Positions 32,604-41,841 of a stretch of 64,000 bases of DNA are shown here, in pieces. The stretch comes from CALFXN01 sp937957815. Lineage in GTDB: Bacteria > Synergistota > Synergistia > Synergistales > Aminobacteriaceae. The notes beneath the pieces are model-generated. The model made no database searches, was not told where the DNA came from, and saw nothing but the letters and a program-made list of their open reading frames with translations. Location of the stretch: positions 14,708 through 78,707 of the forward strand of contig DAIQNX010000012.1 in NCBI GenBank assembly GCA_036788195.1. The letters run 5' to 3'. The translations under genes and the position numbers were made by a program. The number at the start of each line of letters is the position of its first letter. Positions within the stretch are counted from its first letter, which is position 1.

Positions 32604-35600
32604 CCCGTCCGAAGACGCCGGACGGCCGCGAACGGCCGTTCGTCACGATCCTCCTCGCGGCATTGCTCCTCCTGCTCCGGATCTCAGGAGACGCGACCGC
32701 GCAGGAGAACCGGACCGATCAGCCGCAGCCGCCCGCAGTCATCGGGGCGCTCTCGGGCGTCGCGACGCCGGCGGATCTCGAGACGGCGATGGACGCGGAT
32801 CTCAACACGGTCGCGAAGAAATTCGCGGCGACGGAACCGAAGAGCCTGACGGGCAGCGAACACAAGAAGTGGCTCAGGGACTATCAGCGTGCCATGGATC
32901 AGGTGCGCAGGACATACGCCGCCCGCGACGGACGCTTTTCGACAATCGAAAAGGCCATCAAAAACATCGGCGGCGAAGGAGATTTTTTGAACTCCGGGAG
33001 CGCGCCGAAGACCCCGAAAAGCGACGTCGACATCACCGAACTCAAGCCCGGCTCGGCGAAGAAGCTCATCGGCGAGCTGAACGCGAAAGGGTACTCGATC
33101 AAGCCGCATCCGACCATCCCCGGCCGCTTCGACGATCCCGCGAAGAAGCTCGTCGTCTGGGAGACGCCGCCGAATGTCGAGGTCGGCACGCAGGAGTGGA
33201 AGGACTGGGTCACGTCGCGCGCCGGGGCGGAAGACACCTTCGCGACATCCGGAGGCCTCCACAAGACGTCCGGAGGGAAACTCGGCGCGGCGGACCCGCA
33301 GGGCGCGGTCCTCGACAACGTCAAGAAGGCCGTCGAGGCCGGAATCCACAGGAATCCCGCAACCGACCCCATCGACGCGAAGACGATCGGCAAGAGCGTG
33401 AGCAAATCGCTCGAGTGGACGAACTCCGGGCGCTCGGGGCTGACCACGAAGGAGTTCTCGAACCAGGCGAACGAGCTCCGGAAGGGCAGAAGCTGGGACG
33501 AGGCCGGAATCACGAGTCCGAACGATCCTCCTGAGACGCGCAGCAAAAAGATCGGCGACTGGCTCGCGAAGGCGCAGGATACCCTCTCAAAGACCTACAA
33601 CAGAGCCGTGAGACAGAGCCGGAGTCTCAACGAAGCGCGCGTCAAGGAACTCCACGAGATCATCCGCAAGCCTGCGGGCGCCGACGGAGCTCTGACGCCG
33701 CGACAACAGAAGCGCGTCGCGAAGCTCATCGACGAAATCCGCTCCATCCCGCAGGGAAACACCGAGACGCTGAAGACGATCTCGGAGCGCTCGCCGGAGA
33801 TGGCCGGCAAGCTGCGCGGACAGAAGGTCCGAACAAACCCGGACGGAACCGTCACGAACCTGAAGACGGGAAAGACCACGACACGCAGCGAATTCGCCGA
33901 AGGCGCGACGGCCTCGACGCGCAAGGGCGGCGCCCGGACGGTGAAGGAATCGGTTCCTCCGGCGCAGCAGCCGAAGGAAGGAGGCCCCGCGAAACCGGCG
34001 ACTCCGTCGAAGATCACGAAGTACGGCGGCGGATTCCTGCTGATCTATCAGGGGTACGAGGCGGTCAAGGCCTACTCCGACTACCTCGACAAGGCCGCGC
34101 GGACGGATCCCGAGAATTTCGGCGTTCTCACGATCGGCAAGGGTCTCGGACTCGGCGTCGCGACCTTCTTCGGGATCCCGGGCCTGATCGAACTCGGCGA
34201 GCGCTCTGGACGCGAGGTCCGGGAACAGTACGAAAAAGACATGCGCGAGGGAAAGACGTGGCTTCTGCCGCCCACGTTCTGGGGCGGCGCCTACGGCGCG
34301 TGGAACTTCGGGAGGGCGATCTTCGTCGATCCGCTGATCGCCGGAGGGGAGGCCGTCGTCGAGGGGTGGAGACTCTGGGACGACTACGCGAAGGCGCGGA
34401 AGGCCGCGGAGGACGCACTAAACGTCGAAACGCGCCTCAAGGAGAAGTACAAGCCGCTCGAGGACATGATGTCCCACGTCATCGGCGGCCCGCTGCCCCC
34501 GATCTGGGACAAGAATCGCCTCAAGTACTACAAGATCTTCAAACCGCTCCTCGACAACCCGGCCGAACTCGAGCGCATCATGAAGACGCCGCGCGGGCGC
34601 GACCTCTGGAAGTGGATCAAGGAATACAAGGACCGCCGCGCGAAGGAACTCGGGATCACCTTCGGGCGTCCCGGCGCGGACAACCCCGACGACAACGACA
34701 ACATCGGCCGCGCCCTCATGGCGCTTCCGCCGCAGGAACGCCCGCTCTGGCTCCGCGCCGCCGAAAAAGGCGACGCATTCACGCAGGATTTTCTTGCCTC
34801 CCGCGACCGCGGCACCATAGACGACCTCGACCCCGAGACGCTCGGCGTCTTCCTCCAGGCGTCCCGGATCACGGGGCGGACCGGTGGCGCCGAAGCGACG
34901 CCGCCGATGATGCCGGAGCAATGGGACGCGGTCCGCGAGATCTTCTCGGACCTTCTGCGCCACGTCGGCGAAGCGCCCGACACTGCCGTACTCGCGGGCG
35001 GATACGCACGCGGCGTCGCCGTCCTTCTCGGGGCGGCCGGAGAGCCCGCGACGCTCGTGCAGCCGACGGACACCGCGGAAACGCTGTCGCGCTTCCGCCT
35101 GCTCATCATCCCCACCGGTGCGCTGTCGGACTGGAGCATGTCCGCCCCCTTCCGGCGGACGATGGAAACCTACGTTGCAGGCGGCGGGACGATCCTCGCC
35201 TTCGCGCAACAGCTCGGGAAGGAATTCGCCGTCCTGCCTTCCGGAAAGGGGACTCCGGTGACGGGCTACGGCTTCGCCGAAGACCAGAGCTGCCAATACG
35301 CGTCGTCGAAAATAGCCGCTCCGGTCGGCGCGTTCAGCTCCATGACGAAAACGACACCCGACTTCAACGTCGACGGCTACTTCCTCGACTACCCGCCTGA
35401 AAGCACGGTCTGGCTCTCGCGGACGAAGAACGACCAGCCGTGCATGATTTCCTATCCGCACGGAAAGGGACGCGTCGTTCTCTCGACGCTCTACATGGAC
35501 TGGGCCGCCGGAAACCACCAGGGAACCACGGACGAACAGATCTTCTTCCGGGATCTCGTGGCGTTTCTGCTCGCCCCGGAGGAAACTCCGCTCTTTACGA

Positions 35601-38600
35601 AGGCCGACACGGTATCGCTCCGTCTCGGGCTTCCGAACCCACCGGCGAACGCGCATTCCGGAACGACCTTCCGGCCGTTTGTCCTTCGCCCCGATGGTTC
35701 CGTGATGGAAGCGAAGGATGTCGTCGTCGCGTCCCCGACATCGGCCGTCCTGTCACTCCCGAAACTCGACATGCCGGGATACTATCGCGTCGGAGGCGTT
35801 CTCCTCGACGAAGGCGAGAACCCCGTGTCGCAGGTTCCTCCGGCGATCCGCTTCGGCGTGAGCGCCCTCCCGACCCTCGCCGCCCAGAACCGCCAGGACG
35901 GGGAAGGCGTCAGGATGTCGCTCCAGAGCGATCTCGAGCAGTACATCAGAGGCGCGGTCGGACACTTCACCATTCTCGCGTGGAACAACGGCGATACCCC
36001 CCGGAAGATCCGCGCGAACTGGCGCTTCCCCCACAACCTCTGGGGAGCCTCGGGGAAGGATAAGGGCGACTACCAGGGAAGCACGCTCATGGAGCTTGCA
36101 CCCCACTCCCGCGCGAGCGCCGAGCTGAAGATCCGGATCGTCAACGCCGACGGAATCGATCGTCTCTGGGTGGACTTCGTCGACGAGGAGACGAAAAAGA
36201 CAATCGTCACCCTTTCCAAGGGGTTTTACACGAAAACGCCGCAGACGCCCGTAAGCGTAACGGCCGGCAAGAATGCCTATTCCGTCGGGGAACGACTCTC
36301 CGCCGAGGCGCGTTTCGGGAATCCGTTCGGCGCGAAAAGCACGGGAACGGTGCAGTTCGTGCTCTCCGACGCCGCGGGACGGACCGCAGCAACGACAGAC
36401 GTCCCATTCGAGGCCGAAAAAGACGGCGCCGTCGTCTCGTGCGACATTCCGCTCGGAGATCTCTTCTCCGGCCAGTGCATCCTTCAGGCTTTCGTCACGC
36501 TTCGCGGCGCGATGACGGGAATCGGCGAACTGCCGTTCACATACCGCGGTCCTGCCCTCCCGTTCCGGAGTACCGTCATCGACCGGTTCACGGGGACTCC
36601 CGTCGGCAACGCGCACGTCTCGTTTTACCTCGGAACCGAGCGCACCGAAGCGGTCTCGGACGCAGACGGGAAACTGTCGCTTTCGCTCCCGGCGGCCGTC
36701 TACACGGTCGCGGCGGAGGCCGAGGGGTACAACGCCTTCACCCGATCGATGGCTATCAGTCCGGCCTCGGACGACGCGGTCGCGTTCCGCCTGTTGCCGT
36801 TCGGCAAGGGGGCGGGAACCGGAATGGTTCACGGTACGCTCTTCGACCGCGTCACGAACGAGATTGTCCCCGACATGGCGATCCAGTTCATTCAGGGGAC
36901 GAATGTCCTCGAAATCAGGAGCGACGCAAGGGGGATCTATTCCCTCGCGCTCGAACCGGGCGACTATACCGTCCGATGCGTCCAGGACGGCGCCGGGCTC
37001 GGCGACTTCCCGCTCCGGGTTCTCGAAGGCTGGAACCAGACGCTCGACCTGTACCCCGCCTGCGGCAAGACGCAAATACGGCTCATCGACCAAGTGACCG
37101 GAAAACCTCTTTCCGGCGCATCGGTCGCGTTCAGGCTGCGCACGAACGCGGAGGCGTGGACGGCCGACGCGACAACGCACGTCAACCGCGGGACGATCTT
37201 CAGAACCAGTCCGGGACGCCGCCAGATCCGAGTCCGGCTCGACGGATACCATCCGCTCGACACCGAGACGTGGGTCAGCGAACGCCCATCCGTCTGTACG
37301 CTCGCGCTCCGTCCCGTGAAAAGCGCGCTCGTCGTCCGCGTCTCCGACCTCGTCACAGGCGCGCCGATCGAGGGTGCGGACGTCGCGGCGATGCGTCCGG
37401 GGCAGCCTCCCCAAGCCGGAGGCGACGCCTCGGGACGGACGGGAAAGGACGGTTCGTGCACGGTGCGTCTCGAGGACGGACGGTGGGTCGTCGCCGCCGA
37501 AGCGAACGGGTATCAGAAGCTTTCGACAGAGACCGTGACGGCCGTCAACCTGCCGGCAGTCTCCGAACCACCGGTGCTCCAGCTCTATATGGCCGTCGAT
37601 ACGGCGAAGGCTCCGGGAACGTTGAAAGTCAGAATTCGCGACATCCTTACGGGAAATCCCGTCTCCGGAGTTTCGATCCAGTCGACGTCGACTTCCGGCG
37701 GGAACACTACCTCGGCGGAGACCGACGCGTCGGGAAACGCGACGCTCAGGGTCCCCGACGGAAGGACGGCGCTGCTTTTCAAAAAGGACCGCTACGAGGA
37801 GCTCGCCACGGAGATCGTGGCGAGCTATCGCTCGGGCGACGTCGAGGAATTCTACATGGTCCCCGTCCATACGATCTGGCCCGTCGTCGTCAGGGACCAG
37901 CGCACGGCGAAGGCGATCGGCGAGGTTCGCGTCTTCCGGATCGAGGGAGAGACGCGACGTGACATGGGACTTTCGGGCTCCGACGGGGTCATTCGTCTCA
38001 ATGTCCCGAGAGGACGCCAGATCCTCGAGTTCGTAAAGGACGGCTACGCGGCCCTGCGTACGGAGTTCTTCTTCTCCGGAACGGGGCGCGAGGAGACGCT
38101 CACGGACGAGGTCTACCTGTCGCAGATCTCGCTTCCGTACTCGGGCGTCGTCCGCGACGCAACGGGACACCCCGTGTCGAACGTCACGGTCGCCGTCAGA
38201 CAGGGAGAGTCGATGAAAACGATGACTACCGCGAGCGACGGGCGTTTCGCGACCGATCTCGCCGCGGGTGTCTTCGAGCTCTCGTTCTCCGCGGACGGCT
38301 ATCCCGCGTTCACGACGCAGGGCTATCTCGGCGGAGCCTCCGATGCCGACGAGGAGTACGTCCTCACATCGGGCGACGTCTCCCAGGGAACGATTTCCTT
38401 CCGCGTCGTCGACGCGCTCACGGGAAAGCCGATTCCGAAGTTCTCCTGCTACCTGCTGGGCGCGGCGTGGCAGGATGGACGCGACGGCGCGATCAGCGCC
38501 ACGGCTCCGGCCGGGAACCGGCAGACGATCATCCGCGCGGAAGGATATTACGAGACCGGATCCTTCTATCCGACGACGTTTCCGGGGAAAACCGTCGTCC

Positions 38601-41600
38601 GGACGATCCGGATGCGACCGGCGACGGGCGAGCTCTCGCTGAGGGTTCTCGACGCGCTCACGGGAAAAGCCATCCCGAAATTCACCTGCTTCCTGCTGAA
38701 CACGGCATGGCGCGACTGCAACGACGGGACCGTCACGACGCGCGTCCCGGCGGGCAACCGACAGACGATCGTCCGCGCCCAAGGATACCACGAAACGGGA
38801 TCCTTCTATCCGACGGCCTTTACGGGACGCTCCGTCACGCAGACGGTTTTTCTCTGGCCCGTCACCGGCGAAATGACGTTCCGCGTGCTCGACGCGATAA
38901 CCGACGCGCCGCTGCCGGTCTTCTCGATCTACTTCATGAACTCGGGGTGGCGCGAGGGAAAAGACGGCGTCTGCGCCGGGACAGCGGAGCCGGGAAACCG
39001 GCAGACGATCATCCGCGCCCAAGGGTACCTCGAGACGGGATCTTTCTACCCGTCGACGCACCATGGACGTTCCGTCACGCGGACGATCCGCCTCTGGCCC
39101 GAGTCCGGCGGCACGACCTTCCGCGTCAGGGACGCCCTGACCGGAGAGGCGATTTCGCGCTTCTCGGCCTATCTCATGAGCACGAACTGGCAGGAGGGAC
39201 GCGACGGCGAAATCCGCGCCTCCGTTCCTCCCGGCAATCGTCAGACGATCGTCCGCGCGGAGGGATACTACGAAACCGGATCCTTCTACCCCACGACGTT
39301 CAGGGGACGAGACACCGGGCACACGATTTTCCTCTGGCCATCGACTGGAACGATGACGTTCCACGCACGCGACGCGCTCACGGGAGAACCGATCGCCGGA
39401 CCGTTCTCGGCTTATATCCAGAACAACAACTGGCAGCGATCCGAACCGGCCGGTTCCGCCACGCCCGAGCGGACGCTCTCGGCCCGTGCGGAACCCGGGA
39501 ACCGACAGTCGATCCTTCGCGCCGACGGCTACTTCGAAACCGGATCCTTCTACCCCACGGTGATCCAGGGACGCGACACGGAACTCGCGATGTACCTCCA
39601 TCCCGAGGCGCCGCAGGGACTCCTTTCTCTCCGTGTCGAGGATATCGTCACGGGAATGCCAATCCGCAACGTCACGATCGTTCCCTCTGGAGAGCGGCCG
39701 ATCTCAGCCCCTGACGGAACCGCGACGCACGCGGCGAAGACACATATCCGCCATCAATGGTTCCAGGCTTCCGCGCCCGGATACCGGACCGTGAGTCTGC
39801 CGGGCTATTTCGTCACCGGCCGGCAGGGGGTCTCCCTCGTACTCCCGATGGAAGAGGAACTCCCCGCAGGTGCAGGCAGCCTCCGGGTTTCCGTCACGGA
39901 CACCTCCGGCGCGCCGCTCGTCGACGCCCGCGTGACGCTCGGCGGCGGCGGGAAGGAACGTGTCGCGTCCACCGACATCACGGGACGCGCATTCTTCGCC
40001 GATATCCGTTCGGGAATCTATACGCTCTCCGCACAGAAGAGCGGCCATCTCGGCGAAAGCGCCAAGTCCGCCGTTCCCGGGGGAACGGAATCGCTGCAGG
40101 CGCTCAGATTGTCTCCGCTCGGGCTGGTCGCCGCGCGAAGGCCCTATTCGCCGCGTATTCTCTCCGTTCCTGACGCTGCCGTCCTGCGCCCCGGCGAACG
40201 GCAGACACTTCAGGTCACGGTCGAAAACGAGGGAGACGCGGCGGGCCGTTCGGTCTGCGTCTTCGATATCCTCGGCCTTCTCCGGAACGAACAGGAGGTT
40301 TTTCTGGGCGCACGGGAACGCAAACAGATTTCCTTCGAAGCCGTGACTCCTGAAGATGCCGTTTCGTCGCTTCTCGCATGCTCGGTCACGCTCGAAAACC
40401 AGACCGCGACGGGGTCGCTCCGCATCGAGGCTCCGAGCTTCCGGTGCGTCGCGAGCACCGACAGGGAAGCCTACCGCGAAGGCGACACGCTTTCGCTCCG
40501 CGTCCACGTCTCGACGGACGCGAAGAGCGGTGTCTTCGATGACCTTCAGGTCCGGGCGACCTTCAACGAGACATCCCTCGTCCGGGATCTGAAGGTGGTC
40601 TCGGGCGAAGCCGTCGCGACCTTCCGCGACATCCCGGTCGCCTTCCGCGGCAACAAGCTCATGTTCGGCCTCTACCACAAAACCGGCCGTTCCGTTCTGA
40701 TCGACGCGATCCCGGTTCCCGACGCGGGACGTGACGTTCTTCTCCTTCCGGACAAACCCCGATACAGCGCCGGGGAAACGATACGCCTCCGCGTCTCGGG
40801 GACGCCGAAAGGCGCCGTTTCGCTCGTGTCGGATCTTTTCCCGGGAAGCGACCGCGAGATCACTCTCGACGACTCCGGAAACGGCTCCGTCGCGATTCCG
40901 CTCCCCACGTCGATGCCGACCGGAACTCACACGATCCGTTGCGGGAACGCGACGGCAGACATCGACATACGCGGATACGAGACGAAGATCCTCGACCGCC
41001 GCATCGAACCCGACGCGGAAACCGGCTCGCTCCGCCTGCTCTGGACTGCGGCGACGCTCGGTCGGATTCCGTGCCGATGGTCCGTGACGGCGACATCCGA
41101 AGGCGGCACGGTCGAGGAAGAGGAAATAGCTTCCGGGACGCTCACGCTCGAAGGAGAGCGTGCCGACTATGACGTGACGACCGACCTCGAGGCCGGTGAA
41201 TCCCGCGAGCTGACGCTCACGCTGCTGACCGAAGACGCCGGAGAAAACGGAGATCCGGTCGCCCTCATCCGATACGTGTGGAACGTACCCGTCGAAACCG
41301 AAGACGGAGACGCTCTTCCTGAAACCGGAGCCGCCGAAGCCACGGAACCTCCCGAATCCAAGAGAAAACCCGGAGAGATCGAGGCACCGGCAGTTTCGAA
41401 GGACACCGTTGCGACCCCGGACGCAGGAACGTCGGAGGATGTCCCGGCACGACGGACCATCGCTGCCGCCGCGCTTCAGAAGCACCTTGCCGCGCAACTC
41501 CGGAACGAGGGGGCCGAGCTCCAGCGCAGCGGACGATACAGCGACGCGCTCGCGCGATACAGAGAAAGCCTCACGGTTCTGCCTGACCGGGAACTCGAGG

Positions 41601-41806
41601 AATACGCCGTCAAGTTCGAGACGCTGCTCCGCAAGCGCGCAAAGCGCCTTGCGGACGAAGGAACGGCACTCCAGCGCCAGAAGAAGTACGCCGAGGCGAT
41701 CGCGAAATTCCGACAAAGTCTGGAGTATTATCACACTCCGAAAGTGGAGGCGCATATACGGAAGCTGCGCGACTACATGGACGCGCTCGAACGGCGCGGG
41801 AAATAG
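32600..41806 (+). CDS. Giant exported multidomain protein, 3068 residues
   Basis: A signal peptide covers residues 13-34. Residues 129-190 hold LNSGSAPKTPKSDVDITEL, a clear Gly-Ser...Asp142-x-Asp144 nucleotidyltransferase-like motif. A helical domain (200-420) and a hydrophobic Gly-rich region (455-600) follow. Residues 794-994 fold like a class I glutamine amidotransferase but lack the nucleophile Cys. From 1318 onward there are many carboxypeptidase-regulatory-like beta domains, including five tandem 80-residue copies at 1931-2338. A CARDB-like domain lies near 2517, and a TPR pair at 2956-3066 resembles that of the 695-residue protein. The ATG overlaps the upstream TPR gene. Likely a very long surface or secreted protein whose function is unknown. 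Confidence 0.78.
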   Translation: MTRPKTPDGRERPFVTILLAALLLLLRISGDATAQENRTDQPQPPAVIGALSGVATPADLETAMDADLNTVAKKFAATEPKSLTGSEHKKWLRDYQRAMDQVRRTYAARDGRFSTIEKAIKNIGGEGDFLNSGSAPKTPKSDVDITELKPGSAKKLIGELNAKGYSIKPHPTIPGRFDDPAKKLVVWETPPNVEVGTQEWKDWVTSRAGAEDTFATSGGLHKTSGGKLGAADPQGAVLDNVKKAVEAGIHRNPATDPIDAKTIGKSVSKSLEWTNSGRSGLTTKEFSNQANELRKGRSWDEAGITSPNDPPETRSKKIGDWLAKAQDTLSKTYNRAVRQSRSLNEARVKELHEIIRKPAGADGALTPRQQKRVAKLIDEIRSIPQGNTETLKTISERSPEMAGKLRGQKVRTNPDGTVTNLKTGKTTTRSEFAEGATASTRKGGARTVKESVPPAQQPKEGGPAKPATPSKITKYGGGFLLIYQGYEAVKAYSDYLDKAARTDPENFGVLTIGKGLGLGVATFFGIPGLIELGERSGREVREQYEKDMREGKTWLLPPTFWGGAYGAWNFGRAIFVDPLIAGGEAVVEGWRLWDDYAKARKAAEDALNVETRLKEKYKPLEDMMSHVIGGPLPPIWDKNRLKYYKIFKPLLDNPAELERIMKTPRGRDLWKWIKEYKDRRAKELGITFGRPGADNPDDNDNIGRALMALPPQERPLWLRAAEKGDAFTQDFLASRDRGTIDDLDPETLGVFLQASRITGRTGGAEATPPMMPEQWDAVREIFSDLLRHVGEAPDTAVLAGGYARGVAVLLGAAGEPATLVQPTDTAETLSRFRLLIIPTGALSDWSMSAPFRRTMETYVAGGGTILAFAQQLGKEFAVLPSGKGTPVTGYGFAEDQSCQYASSKIAAPVGAFSSMTKTTPDFNVDGYFLDYPPESTVWLSRTKNDQPCMISYPHGKGRVVLSTLYMDWAAGNHQGTTDEQIFFRDLVAFLLAPEETPLFTKADTVSLRLGLPNPPANAHSGTTFRPFVLRPDGSVMEAKDVVVASPTSAVLSLPKLDMPGYYRVGGVLLDEGENPVSQVPPAIRFGVSALPTLAAQNRQDGEGVRMSLQSDLEQYIRGAVGHFTILAWNNGDTPRKIRANWRFPHNLWGASGKDKGDYQGSTLMELAPHSRASAELKIRIVNADGIDRLWVDFVDEETKKTIVTLSKGFYTKTPQTPVSVTAGKNAYSVGERLSAEARFGNPFGAKSTGTVQFVLSDAAGRTAATTDVPFEAEKDGAVVSCDIPLGDLFSGQCILQAFVTLRGAMTGIGELPFTYRGPALPFRSTVIDRFTGTPVGNAHVSFYLGTERTEAVSDADGKLSLSLPAAVYTVAAEAEGYNAFTRSMAISPASDDAVAFRLLPFGKGAGTGMVHGTLFDRVTNEIVPDMAIQFIQGTNVLEIRSDARGIYSLALEPGDYTVRCVQDGAGLGDFPLRVLEGWNQTLDLYPACGKTQIRLIDQVTGKPLSGASVAFRLRTNAEAWTADATTHVNRGTIFRTSPGRRQIRVRLDGYHPLDTETWVSERPSVCTLALRPVKSALVVRVSDLVTGAPIEGADVAAMRPGQPPQAGGDASGRTGKDGSCTVRLEDGRWVVAAEANGYQKLSTETVTAVNLPAVSEPPVLQLYMAVDTAKAPGTLKVRIRDILTGNPVSGVSIQSTSTSGGNTTSAETDASGNATLRVPDGRTALLFKKDRYEELATEIVASYRSGDVEEFYMVPVHTIWPVVVRDQRTAKAIGEVRVFRIEGETRRDMGLSGSDGVIRLNVPRGRQILEFVKDGYAALRTEFFFSGTGREETLTDEVYLSQISLPYSGVVRDATGHPVSNVTVAVRQGESMKTMTTASDGRFATDLAAGVFELSFSADGYPAFTTQGYLGGASDADEEYVLTSGDVSQGTISFRVVDALTGKPIPKFSCYLLGAAWQDGRDGAISATAPAGNRQTIIRAEGYYETGSFYPTTFPGKTVVRTIRMRPATGELSLRVLDALTGKAIPKFTCFLLNTAWRDCNDGTVTTRVPAGNRQTIVRAQGYHETGSFYPTAFTGRSVTQTVFLWPVTGEMTFRVLDAITDAPLPVFSIYFMNSGWREGKDGVCAGTAEPGNRQTIIRAQGYLETGSFYPSTHHGRSVTRTIRLWPESGGTTFRVRDALTGEAISRFSAYLMSTNWQEGRDGEIRASVPPGNRQTIVRAEGYYETGSFYPTTFRGRDTGHTIFLWPSTGTMTFHARDALTGEPIAGPFSAYIQNNNWQRSEPAGSATPERTLSARAEPGNRQSILRADGYFETGSFYPTVIQGRDTELAMYLHPEAPQGLLSLRVEDIVTGMPIRNVTIVPSGERPISAPDGTATHAAKTHIRHQWFQASAPGYRTVSLPGYFVTGRQGVSLVLPMEEELPAGAGSLRVSVTDTSGAPLVDARVTLGGGGKERVASTDITGRAFFADIRSGIYTLSAQKSGHLGESAKSAVPGGTESLQALRLSPLGLVAARRPYSPRILSVPDAAVLRPGERQTLQVTVENEGDAAGRSVCVFDILGLLRNEQEVFLGARERKQISFEAVTPEDAVSSLLACSVTLENQTATGSLRIEAPSFRCVASTDREAYREGDTLSLRVHVSTDAKSGVFDDLQVRATFNETSLVRDLKVVSGEAVATFRDIPVAFRGNKLMFGLYHKTGRSVLIDAIPVPDAGRDVLLLPDKPRYSAGETIRLRVSGTPKGAVSLVSDLFPGSDREITLDDSGNGSVAIPLPTSMPTGTHTIRCGNATADIDIRGYETKILDRRIEPDAETGSLRLLWTAATLGRIPCRWSVTATSEGGTVEEEEIASGTLTLEGERADYDVTTDLEAGESRELTLTLLTEDAGENGDPVALIRYVWNVPVETEDGDALPETGAAEATEPPESKRKPGEIEAPAVSKDTVATPDAGTSEDVPARRTIAAAALQKHLAAQLRNEGAELQRSGRYSDALARYRESLTVLPDRELEEYAVKFETLLRKRAKRLADEGTALQRQKKYAEAIAKFRQSLEYYHTPKVEAHIRKLRDYMDALERRGK
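38390..39613 (+). repeat. Five tandem 240-base repeats within the giant gene
   Basis: Four units of exactly 80 codons (starting 38390, 38630, 38870, 39110) and a fifth of about 88 codons (39350-39613). Each encodes a beta domain with the invariant core GNRQ[TS]I[IVL]RA[EQD]GY and then ETGSFYP, and begins with [FL]R-x-x-DA[LI]T. The copies differ at many codons, so the array is old or under selection and is not a recent slippage product. Confidence 0.92.
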
Positions 41807-41813
41807 CGAACGG

Positions 41814-41839
41814 AAGGGTGGGGCGGCCGCCCCACCCTT
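41814..41839. terminator. Perfect palindrome between convergent giant gene and ABC permease
   Basis: A 26-base perfect inverted repeat with centre GGCGGCCGCC, arms starting AAGGGTGGGG. It sits in the 35-base gap between the stop codons. No long T-run follows, but its position suggests a bidirectional terminator. Confidence 0.6.
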
Positions 41840-41841
41840 CT

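Noticed and set aside
38390..39613. Regularly spaced direct repeats that could suggest a CRISPR-like array.
   Set aside because: The unit is 240 bases, in frame, and encodes a beta domain. There are no short identical repeats with unique spacers.
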